Of a DNA stretch of 5,265 bases, positions 1 through 5,262 are shown in pieces. The position numbers and the translations under genes were made by a program. Under the pieces are notes generated by a model that was not told the DNA's origin, did no database searches, and worked only from the letters and a program-made list of their open reading frames with translations. Source of the stretch: an uncultured Bacteroidota bacterium. GTDB lineage: Bacteria; Bacteroidota; Bacteroidia; Chitinophagales; Chitinophagaceae. Where the stretch lies: NCBI GenBank assembly GCA_903933995.1, contig CAIZMD010000598.1:1-5265 (forward strand). The letters run 5' to 3'. Positions within the stretch are counted from its first letter, which is position 1. Each line of letters begins with the position of its first letter.

Positions 1-540
1 AGCATCTCTACCATTTTCTCTCTGGACATTTATCAAAAATTCATTAACCCGCAGGCCAGTGAAAAAAAGCTGGTAGGCGTAGGCCGATGGGCCGTGATCA
101 TCAGCATGGTAGCCGCAGCACTGGTAACTCCAGCCTTAAAATCACTGGACCAAGCATACCAGTTTATTCAAGAGTATGTAGGATTTATATCGCCCGGCGT
201 ATTGGCCATTTTCTTATTGGGATTCTTCTGGAAAAAAACCAGCTCCCAAGCGGCATTGGTTGGCGCAATCATTACCATCCCCATTTCAACGGTCTTAAAG
301 TTCTTGCCAACATGGACCAATGGAGGTTTTCCAGACTATCCCTTTTTAGATAGAATGAGCATCACATTTGTGCTAGTTTCAGCAACTATGATTCTGATTA
401 GTTTATTCTCGTCTAAGAAAGAAAACAATGCTCATGTGATAGAAGTAGATAGTAAGTGGTTTAAAGTGAGCCCCAGCTTTATGGTGGGATCCGTGGTCAT
501 CTCAGGGATCTTAATTGCGCTCTATACCGTTTTTTGGTAA
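1..540 (+). CDS. Sodium/solute symporter (SSS family, SGLT-like), 3' part only
   Basis: This is the C-terminal 179 residues of an inner-membrane Na+-coupled symporter; the reading frame is open to the left window edge, so the start lies outside. The first visible residues, STIFSLDIYQKFINPQA, followed by a basic GVGRW segment, match the conserved cytoplasmic loop and next helix of SGLT/vSGLT-type transporters. The segment GFISPGVLAIFLLGFFWKK (about residues 60-78) is also typical of this branch. About five hydrophobic stretches are visible, near residues 29-45, 61-76, 82-100, 120-138 and 160-179, and the protein ends in a helix with almost no tail, directly before TAA. The family carries sugars or other small solutes with sodium; the substrate cannot be told from this fragment. 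It lies 41 bp upstream of the flavin reductase gene on the same strand, but its role has no obvious link to the genes that follow, so co-transcription is uncertain. Confidence 0.9.
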   Translation, partial: SISTIFSLDIYQKFINPQASEKKLVGVGRWAVIISMVAAALVTPALKSLDQAYQFIQEYVGFISPGVLAIFLLGFFWKKTSSQAALVGAIITIPISTVLKFLPTWTNGGFPDYPFLDRMSITFVLVSATMILISLFSSKKENNAHVIEVDSKWFKVSPSFMVGSVVISGILIALYTVFW

Positions 541-581
541 GCTTGATCTGAACATCTCTCTACAATTATTGTTATCCTAGC

Positions 582-1226
582 ATGCAACTCAATCAACAGG
601 AAATTCAAGGGCTGGACAAGGAATTCAGAAGAGCTTTTATCAATTCATTGGCCGGATTTAGACAAGCCGTCTTGGTAGGAACCCAGTCAGCTGTGGGCAA
701 GACTAACTTGGCTATTTTTAATTCGCTGATACATTTAGGTGCCAACCCCGCACTCTTTGGACTCATCAACAGGCCTGATAGTGTGCAACGCGATACCCTA
801 CAAAACATAGAAAGTCAAGGCGTTTATACGCTGAACTATGTTGCTGGAGCCGATTACCAAAAGGCCCACCAAACATCGGCCCGATACCCCCAAGGCGTAT
901 CAGAATTTGAACAAGTAGGATTTGAAGAACAGTATCGCCCGTCACTTGAAGCTCCTTTTGAAAACCAATCACCCTCCCCATTTCCCGCCCCCTTTGTTGC
1001 TGGCGCGATGATTCAGATTGGGATGAAATTGGAAGAGCGTGTAGACCTCAAGATCAACGGAACCGTATTGTTGATTGGCAGTATTCAGTCTGTGTATATA
1101 GATGATGCACTGGTAGCAGCCGATGGGTTTGTTAACCTTTCAGAAGCCGGTGTGTTAGTGAGCCAGGGGCTCGATGCGTATTTTACCACATCGCCCTTAG
1201 GCAGATTGCCTTATGCAAAACCATAG
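582..1226 (+). CDS. Flavin reductase-like, FMN-binding split-barrel protein
   Basis: A 214-residue cytoplasmic protein, within the usual length for the family. The order of motifs fits the flavin reductase-like domain: an N-terminal NSLAGFRQAVLVGTQ strand region (residues 21-35), the TNLAIFNSLIHLGANPALFG segment (about 41-60) that normally contacts the flavin phosphate and isoalloxazine, a TLNYV strand (about 83-87), and an H-x-x-S-x-RYP-x-G-x-SEFE segment around residues 96-110. A C-terminal segment with NGTVLLIGSIQSVYIDD completes the barrel. Family members bind FMN or FAD and either reduce free flavin with NAD(P)H or serve as flavoprotein oxidoreductases; the exact substrate is not determined here. 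The ATG at 582 opens the frame just before the conserved core, without a clear Shine-Dalgarno site, as is usual in Bacteroidota. The gene is 40 bp upstream of the TIGR03643 gene and shares a strand with the photolyase-like gene, so supplying reduced flavin to that protein is a reasonable inference. Confidence 0.88.
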   Translation: MQLNQQEIQGLDKEFRRAFINSLAGFRQAVLVGTQSAVGKTNLAIFNSLIHLGANPALFGLINRPDSVQRDTLQNIESQGVYTLNYVAGADYQKAHQTSARYPQGVSEFEQVGFEEQYRPSLEAPFENQSPSPFPAPFVAGAMIQIGMKLEERVDLKINGTVLLIGSIQSVYIDDALVAADGFVNLSEAGVLVSQGLDAYFTTSPLGRLPYAKP

Positions 1227-1265
1227 TAATAAATCCCCTAACATATATCCCCTTCTACATTATTC

Positions 1266-1535
1266 ATGGAACAGAAAGAAATTGACAGAATCATTGAAAT
1301 GGCCTGGGAAGACCGCACCCCATTTGAAGCCATCCATTTTCAATTTGGATTAACTGAGGCACAGGTTATTGCCACCATGCGCAAAGAGTTAAAGCGAAGT
1401 AGCTTTAATCTCTGGCGCAAAAGGGTGAACAGTGGTGTGAGTCAAAAACATGCTGTGATCAGAAATCAGTCAATTAGTAGGTTCAAATGCAAATTGCAGA
1501 AGACCATTAGTATGAATAAAATCAGCAAGCGCTAA
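1266..1535 (+). CDS. TIGR03643/DUF2805 family small protein
   Basis: An 89-residue basic protein. Its first 60 residues carry the hallmark of the TIGR03643 (DUF2805) family: IDRIIEMAWEDRTPFEAI (residues 6-23), then FGLTEAQVIATMRKELKRSSFNLWRKRV. The middle part reads as a helix-turn-helix-like pair of helices (about residues 19-44), so nucleic-acid binding is plausible but unproven. The C-terminal 25 residues are Lys/Arg/Ser/Gln-rich and look like a lineage-specific tail. From general knowledge, the family has no established function and is often found close to cryptochrome/photolyase genes, as here: the photolyase-like ATG lies 35 bp after this stop. The start at 1266 gives the conserved core with no excess N-terminus. 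Co-transcription with both neighbours is likely from the spacing. Confidence 0.88.
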   Translation: MEQKEIDRIIEMAWEDRTPFEAIHFQFGLTEAQVIATMRKELKRSSFNLWRKRVNSGVSQKHAVIRNQSISRFKCKLQKTISMNKISKR

Positions 1536-1570
1536 TCATTTTCAAAACCTGATTCAAGAATTTTCAGTAG

Positions 1571-2824
1571 ATGCAACCAAATTTCAAAACAGATTTTGCC
1601 AGTATAACGGCGCAAATTGAAGCAATAGATCCCATTGCTTATGGAGAGAACAGAAATTATATTGATGGCGCTATTACTTATTTATCGCCCTATATTTCAA
1701 GAGGCGTAATTAGCACCAAACAAGTATTGGATTCGGTGATGAACAGAGGATACAAGTTGTATCAAATAGAATCCTTTGTCAAAGAGCTTTGCTGGCGCGA
1801 TTATTTTCAACGAGTAGGTCAAGAAAAAAATCTATCGCTGCCTATTAAACAAGCGCAAACCGATGTAGCTCATACCCAAATCCCTTTTTCCATACTGCAA
1901 GCTAAGACTGGGATTGGAGTAATTGACCAATCCATTAAGCAATTGTATGAAACTGGGTATATGCACAACCACGCAAGAATGTACCTAGCATCGGTGGTTT
2001 GCAATATTGCCAAATCAGATTGGCTTATGCCCGCCCGTTGGATGTACTATCATTTGCTAGATGGTGATTGGGCCAGTAATGCCTGCAGTTGGCAATGGGT
2101 AGCCGCGGCCAATAGCGGAAAAAAGTATTACGCCAATCAAGAGAATATTAATAAGTATACCAAGACATCTCAGCTTGGAACATGTTTAGACAAGTCATAC
2201 GAGGATCTGGCCATCATGGAAGTTCCTACGGAGTTCAAAACTGTTGCGGCATTTACTGGCGAAAGCAAGCTGTTGTTCTCGGTGTATAGTGACATGAAAG
2301 TTCACATTATACCAACCTACAAAAATTTTCAAACAAGCCAAGATCTCGGAACCCAACTCAACCAAAATTCTCAACCCAACCAAACCCAAGATATTCACCC
2401 CAACACACCCATCTACCTTTATAATTATTATAACCTTGATCCCCAATGGCACAAGGATCAGCCAGGTAGGCGCATTTTGTTATTAGAGCCCGATTTTTTT
2501 AAACAGTATCCCATTAGTGACAAGTGCTTGTCTTTTATGATGCGGTTAGCCTCCCAGATTCCCAACATAGAAATCTTTTATGGATCAATTGCGTTGCTTT
2601 TAAAAATGTTAGAGCAAGAGAATCCAACACAAATCATTCACACAGAAAACGCTACCCTAAGAGAAACTTTAATCAATTCAATTAGATACAAAGAACATCC
2701 CTTGAACATTGGCTATCAGGGAATTTGCGAACCCCGCGATTGGATTGCACCAACCGTGCAAGGATACTATCCATCATTCTTTGCATATTGGAATGCGGTT
2801 AAAAGGGTATTAGATAAATATTGA
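1571..2824 (+). CDS. Photolyase/cryptochrome-like FAD-binding protein, antenna-like domain at C-terminus
   Basis: 417 residues. The N-terminal ~220 residues are the photolyase FAD-binding domain: YLSPYISRGVIS (37-48), ELCWRDYFQR (72-81), TGIGVIDQSIKQLYETGYMHNHAR (from 113), SDW (149-151) and LDGDWASN..SWQW (163-176). By eye, spacing against E. coli photolyase pairs N170 with Asn378, W174 with Trp382 and W151 with Trp359. The site of Trp306 is not aromatic; no Trp or Tyr lies between residues 79 and 125. The ~200 residues normally before this domain (antenna Rossmann domain plus linker) are absent. Instead, after an Asn/Gln-rich linker (about 254-279), residues 300-350 resemble the Rossmann antenna segment: RRILLLEPDFFKQYPIS, then IEIFYGSIALLL and TQIIHTEN. 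Family members repair UV lesions with blue light or act as photoreceptors; which applies here is not clear. The start at 1571 follows the TIGR03643 stop by 35 bp. Similar proteins occur in other Bacteroidota, as I recall, so the layout is probably a family trait and not damage. Confidence 0.9.
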   Translation: MQPNFKTDFASITAQIEAIDPIAYGENRNYIDGAITYLSPYISRGVISTKQVLDSVMNRGYKLYQIESFVKELCWRDYFQRVGQEKNLSLPIKQAQTDVAHTQIPFSILQAKTGIGVIDQSIKQLYETGYMHNHARMYLASVVCNIAKSDWLMPARWMYYHLLDGDWASNACSWQWVAAANSGKKYYANQENINKYTKTSQLGTCLDKSYEDLAIMEVPTEFKTVAAFTGESKLLFSVYSDMKVHIIPTYKNFQTSQDLGTQLNQNSQPNQTQDIHPNTPIYLYNYYNLDPQWHKDQPGRRILLLEPDFFKQYPISDKCLSFMMRLASQIPNIEIFYGSIALLLKMLEQENPTQIIHTENATLRETLINSIRYKEHPLNIGYQGICEPRDWIAPTVQGYYPSFFAYWNAVKRVLDKY

Positions 2825-2899
2825 AAATAATTCAGTGATTATTATAATCTGACAATCTTTAAAAAACCAGAATATTTAAACCACGTTCACAAAATTAAA

Positions 2900-3017
2900 C
2901 CAGAATTACAATCCTTACATATCATAAATCAATCCAGAATTACAATCCTTACATATCATAAATCAATCCAGAATTACAAATCTTACATATTATAAATCAA
3001 ACTAGAATTTACAAACC
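2900..3017. repeat. 34-bp AT-rich tandem repeat, 3 copies plus a partial fourth
   Basis: Units start at 2900, 2934, 2968 and 3002, exactly 34 bp apart, each opening with CCAGAATTACAA or a close variant. The first two units are identical over all 34 bp, the third differs at 4 positions, and the fourth is cut off after about 16 bp, just before the DUF2256 start. A weaker CCAGAAT-headed unit begins 33 bp earlier, at 2867. The period is not a multiple of three and the stretch holds no credible reading frame. It fills most of the 201-bp gap between the photolyase-like stop and the DUF2256 start, so it would lie in the leader if both are on one transcript. No clear promoter or terminator was seen within it. 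Confidence 0.92.
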
Positions 3018-3025
3018 ACATCATT

Positions 3026-3166
3026 TTGAAGAAACCTAAAAAAGAAAACCTACCCCAAAAGATCTGTTTGGTTTGCCAACGACCCTTTACCTGGCGCAAG
3101 AAATGGGAGAAGGATTGGGACCAAGTAAAATACTGCAGCGAAAAATGCCGCAGAACAAAAAATTGA
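3026..3166 (+). CDS. DUF2256 family small zinc-ribbon-like protein (TTG start)
   Basis: A 46-residue basic protein beginning with TTG at 3026 and ending with TGA at 3164-3166. It matches the DUF2256 pattern closely: NLPQKICLVCQRPFTWRKKW (residues 8-27), then WDQVKYCSEKCRR. Cys14, Cys17, Cys37 and Cys41 form a CxxC...CxxxC set suited to binding one zinc ion (inference). The family has no established function. From general knowledge it recurs beside cryptochrome/photolyase genes and TIGR03643 genes, and all three are in this window. The TTG sits where the initiator Met lies in relatives (MKKPKK-like N-terminus), and no in-frame ATG exists upstream. It is shorter than common gene-finder cut-offs and lacks ATG, so it is easily missed. 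A longer frame on the same strand at 3073-3330 overlaps it but shows no family resemblance. Confidence 0.85.
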   Translation: MKKPKKENLPQKICLVCQRPFTWRKKWEKDWDQVKYCSEKCRRTKN

Positions 3167-3258
3167 TTCTTCACTCTTATCTCTTCACTTTCTTCTTCCC
3201 ACTCTTCACTCTTTTCTCTTCACTTTCTTCCTCTTCAATTTCTTCCCCTTCTCCCTTT
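3167..3258 (+). repeat. G-free polypyrimidine tract with 35-bp internal repeat
   Basis: The 92 nt directly after the DUF2256 stop contain no G and only eight A; the other 84 are C or T. The tract is built from CTTCACT and TTCTTC words, and a unit beginning CTTCACTCTT at 3169 recurs at 3204, 35 bp later, with strong similarity through CTCTTCACTTTCTTC. On the minus strand it is a long polypurine run of GAAGAGTGAA character. Such strand-biased mirror-like tracts can adopt triplex (H-DNA) structure or arise by slippage. No coding sense is apparent, and it has no G+C hairpin followed by a T run, so it is not a typical terminator. Confidence 0.85.
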
Positions 3259-3269
3259 GGAACTAAGCC

Positions 3270-3549
3270 CCGGCGTACTTGTTTTTCGAGGTTTTCAAAA
3301 AGGGCGTTTTTTATACATGTTCTAGTATAAATCCGAGGGTTCTATTTTATACATGTTCTAGTATAATTTATTTTCTGATTTTATACATGTTCTAGTATAA
3401 ATCCGGGGGTTCTATTTTATACACGTTCTAGTATAATTTATTTTCTGATTTTATACACGTTCTAGTATAAAATAGAAGGGCCGTTTTTATACTTGTTCTA
3501 GTATAAAAACAGAGGTATTTCAAAAATCCAAAAAACAAGTACACTCCGG
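3270..3549. repeat. Inverted repeat bracketing the palindrome array (MITE-like or cruciform unit, unassigned)
   Basis: GTACTTGTTTTT at 3275-3286 is matched exactly on the other strand by AAAAACAAGTAC at 3531-3542. The similarity extends outward to CCGG at 3270-3273 and 3546-3549, with a 2-nt length difference between, and weakly inward. The enclosed ~280 bp contain all six palindromes of the array and no gene. A short non-autonomous element with terminal inverted repeats would look like this, but I could not see a convincing target-site duplication outside the arms. From 3550 to the SRAP stop at 3669, only a short GAAGTAT direct repeat (3589, 3604) was noticed. Confidence 0.6.
3311..3506. repeat. 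Array of six 20-bp imperfect palindromes, TTATAC-N8-GTATAA
   Basis: Copies lie at 3311-3330, 3347-3366, 3381-3400, 3417-3436, 3451-3470 and 3487-3506. All have identical 6-bp arms and the same orientation, judged from the asymmetric 8-nt centre: ATGTTCTA three times, ACGTTCTA twice, TTGTTCTA once. Arm length grows to 9 bp in copy 5 (from 3448) and 10 bp in copy 6 (3483-3510). Starts alternate 36, 34, 36, 34, 36 bp, because two different spacers alternate (16 nt and 14 nt). The 70-bp double unit 3311-3380 is repeated at 3381-3450 with only two differences. Strict conservation of the central bases, and not only of the arms, argues for protein-binding sites over plain hairpins (inference). It lies between convergent genes, so it is not in a normal operator position. 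The regulator, if any, is unknown. Confidence 0.95.
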
Positions 3550-3668
3550 AACAAATCAATTACTAGAATGGGGGATTGATGTGGTGGAGAAGTATTTATT
3601 CTGTGAAGTATGTTGAGGAATGAATCGGTGGGTTTGTGATTTTGAGCATCGCCGTAGGCAATTTGAAA

Positions 3669-4583
3669 TTAGATTTCAAGTGCGGGTAGGCCTTCCCAAA
3701 CAAAGGGTTCCGTTTTTGACAAACCATCGGGGCGTGGTTTGGAAGATCGGATGGTGTAAACGGGCCAGCAATCCAGTTCGGCGGCGGGTAGTTCATAATT
3801 CAAAATAGACTGTAACGATTCGGTGGAGAGTTCGGGCTCCAACCATTGATTGCGCAAATCATCGGGAAGAAAAAGTGGCATGCGCCATTTGTTCTCTCCG
3901 TCATTGTGAATCTGTTGCATCAGTGCGTTGGCGGCGCGGGTAATTAGTGTGAAGGTCCAGCGTTTTTCTAATTCGCCTGTTTGCAGATTGGGGAGTTCTG
4001 CTACCGAATAAAGTCCCGGTAAAAAAAACGGGGAGGGCTGGGTTTGAGAACTGAGATCAGAGTTTGGGATGGAAAGGGTTTCTGAGTTTGGGATGGAAAG
4101 GGTTTCCGAACTGAGATCTGTGTTTGAGATGGAAAGAGTTTGTGGATTAGGGTTTGATGGTTCTGTTTTGTTGTTTGTTTTTTGATAAATAAAATAAGGA
4201 ACTTTTTTTGTGATTCCGGTGACTTTGCGGTGTTCAAAAATTCCTGTAACCGGAATGAGACAACGGCGGTTGCGGATCTTGAACCAATAGCTGGATGTAT
4301 CGCCAAGAATTCTTTCGCTGCGGGCATTGAGCATCATGATGCGCTGTTTCATAAATGCCGCTTCGTCTTTGGTGTAAAAAGGAATGCAACCCCATTCCAT
4401 TAATTTCAAATGCATTAATCCATCTTCTCTATTGCGCATGAGAATGGGATGCTCGCCAAATGAATGCGCCACAATATGTGCGCTCTTGTCTGGATGAATT
4501 TGAAACTGGTCATCTTGTATGATGCCAGGAAAAATATCGTGGATACTTTGTAAGCTGGTATTAAAAGAAAGGTCGTAGCACAT
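3669..4583 (-). CDS. SRAP domain protein (SOS response-associated peptidase, YedK/HMCES family)
   Basis: 304 residues, against about 220 for E. coli YedK. The family recognises abasic sites in single-stranded DNA and caps them by a thiazolidine crosslink to the N-terminal cysteine exposed after Met removal. Expected active-site features are present: Cys2 right after the start Met, WGCIPFY (64-70), LNARSE (85-90), with N86 in the place of the YedK Asn75, GIFEHR (114-119), with E117 in the place of Glu105, and IH followed by RMPLFL, with H226 in the place of His160. Seven residues (227-233) separate that His from RMP, where E. coli has one. A Ser/Thr/Asn/Pro-rich insertion at about residues 136-188 contains an 8-residue tandem repeat and accounts for most of the extra length. 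The requirement for Cys2 fixes the start at 4583. The gene begins 2 bp after the stop of the upstream gene, suggesting translational coupling. Confidence 0.93.
   Translation of the reverse strand: MCYDLSFNTSLQSIHDIFPGIIQDDQFQIHPDKSAHIVAHSFGEHPILMRNREDGLMHLKLMEWGCIPFYTKDEAAFMKQRIMMLNARSERILGDTSSYWFKIRNRRCLIPVTGIFEHRKVTGITKKVPYFIYQKTNNKTEPSNPNPQTLSISNTDLSSETLSIPNSETLSIPNSDLSSQTQPSPFFLPGLYSVAELPNLQTGELEKRWTFTLITRAANALMQQIHNDGENKWRMPLFLPDDLRNQWLEPELSTESLQSILNYELPAAELDCWPVYTIRSSKPRPDGLSKTEPFVWEGLPALEI
4048..4141 (-). repeat. In-frame repeats encoding the SRAP insertion
   Basis: A 24-bp unit containing GTTTGGGATGGAAAGGGTTT (plus strand) is repeated in tandem at 4060-4083 and 4084-4107 with one difference at the end. 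A 34-bp segment starting GAACTGAGATC at 4048 recurs at 4108 with four differences. The 24-bp period keeps the frame and encodes SETLSIPN twice (residues 159-174), flanked by related TLSISN and SDLSS words. The repeat-rich peptide lies between conserved SRAP segments (about residues 136-188), so it is probably an exposed, flexible loop that grew by slippage or duplication. Confidence 0.85.
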
Positions 4584-4585
4584 GC

Positions 4586-5236
4586 TTAGTGTTTTTCAAT
4601 CTCTATCAATCGGACTTTGGCGTGGTCTCGTCCAAACTTTAAAGTAATGAAAAGCTCCCCGAATTGCAAAAACAGTTCTGCGTCCAAACCATCGCTACCC
4701 TTGGGTTTCCACTTAAGGCGTGTTTCTATATAGGATTTGATTTTGGCTTTTAAGGCATCGGTTGGTTTCCATTTTCGCATGGCCAACAGCGGCGCATAAA
4801 TAGCGTATCCCGCGGGTTGGCTTGCAGCGATGTTTAATCTCCGTAAATGTTCTGGGTCTTCGGCATCGTACAAATAAGCTTGGGAATCTGTTTCCAGTTC
4901 CGCCATATGAATCTTGGCGCGGGAGAGTTCAGTGTATTCAGAAATTAAGAAGGCGGCTTTTGGTGGAGCGGTGTTTGCTTGTTGTTGTGAAGATGTTGTA
5001 TGTAGTCCCCGCTCATAGGTTTGTCGCACAAAATACCTGTTCCCAGTTTGCAGGTGAACCGATAATAATTGCGGCGAAAAAAGGGTGAGTGGGTTGTGCG
5101 GAATCATGTGATCTGAGGAGTCTGTTGATGTTGGTGGTATATGGTGTTTGAAAAGAAATTTTAAATCTGAATAGTTAGAATGTCCTGCAACCGCGTGGTG
5201 TAGCAGGGCGAGCATTTCTCTTGTCGCAAGTGCCAA
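4586..5236 (-). CDS. Hypothetical protein, upstream partner of SRAP gene
   Basis: Not recognised. The frame gives 216 residues from a TTG at 5234-5236; an ATG at 5213-5215 would give 209. No stop intervenes before the window edge at 5265, so the true start may lie outside and the gene could be partial. The N-terminal part (about residues 1-30) is helical and His/Leu-rich. The middle has a Ser/Gln/Thr/Pro-rich low-complexity patch (about 80-92). The last 120 residues look like a folded, charged domain, with AKIHMAELETDSQAYLYDAED, then a Trp/Lys-rich stretch (MRKWKP and RLKWKPKGSDG) and a beta-like C-terminus LFLQFGELFITLKFGRD. There is no signal peptide or membrane helix, so it is probably cytoplasmic. 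The stop TAA is 2 bp before the SRAP ATG, so the two are very likely one operon and may act in one process; the function is unknown. Confidence 0.7.
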   Translation of the reverse strand: MALATREMLALLHHAVAGHSNYSDLKFLFKHHIPPTSTDSSDHMIPHNPLTLFSPQLLSVHLQTGNRYFVRQTYERGLHTTSSQQQANTAPPKAAFLISEYTELSRAKIHMAELETDSQAYLYDAEDPEHLRRLNIAASQPAGYAIYAPLLAMRKWKPTDALKAKIKSYIETRLKWKPKGSDGLDAELFLQFGELFITLKFGRDHAKVRLIEIEKH

Positions 5237-5238
5237 TT

Positions 5239-5262
5239 TTTGCCTGATCCCTGCGAGGCAAA
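5239..5262. repeat. Short inverted repeat near the 5' end of the hypothetical gene
   Basis: TTTGCCT (5239-5245) and AGGCAAA (5256-5262) form a perfect 7-bp stem with a 10-nt loop. On the minus strand the stem extends to CAAT/ATTG if one base is bulged. It sits immediately upstream of the TTG start at 5236. It lacks a following T run, so a terminator is not supported. It could be an operator or leader hairpin if translation starts at or below 5236, or chance sequence inside the gene if the frame begins outside the window. Confidence 0.4.

Noticed and set aside
541..581. Bacteroidota-type promoter (TTTG / TAnnTTTG) before the flavin reductase gene
   Set aside because: No match to the -7 consensus was found in the 41-bp gap.
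2195..2452. Minus-strand frame inside the photolyase-like gene
   Set aside because: It is antisense to a well-supported coding region, with no recognisable motif.
2826..2843. AATAAT-N6-ATTATT hairpin after the photolyase-like stop as terminator
   Set aside because: A 6-bp A/T-only stem without a T run in AT-rich DNA is expected by chance.
3073..3330. 85-residue plus-strand frame
   Set aside because: It overlaps DUF2256 in another frame and runs through the pyrimidine tract, giving a low-complexity Ser/Phe/Leu peptide; no family resemblance.
3311..3506. CRISPR array
   Set aside because: The repeats are 20 bp and palindromic, the spacers are only 14-16 nt and are themselves repeated (alternating), and no cas gene is present.
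3311..3506. LexA/SOS boxes linked to the SRAP gene
   Set aside because: The arm-N8-arm geometry is similar, but the sequence is not a known LexA consensus, and the array lies downstream of the SRAP gene, not at its promoter.
3311..3510. Series of intrinsic terminators for the convergent genes
   Set aside because: The stems are almost pure A/T with 8-nt conserved loops and are not followed by T runs in either direction; the conserved centre fits binding sites better.
3596..3808. Two short frames on opposite strands at the SRAP 3' end
   Set aside because: Both overlap the end of the SRAP coding sequence and show no conserved pattern.
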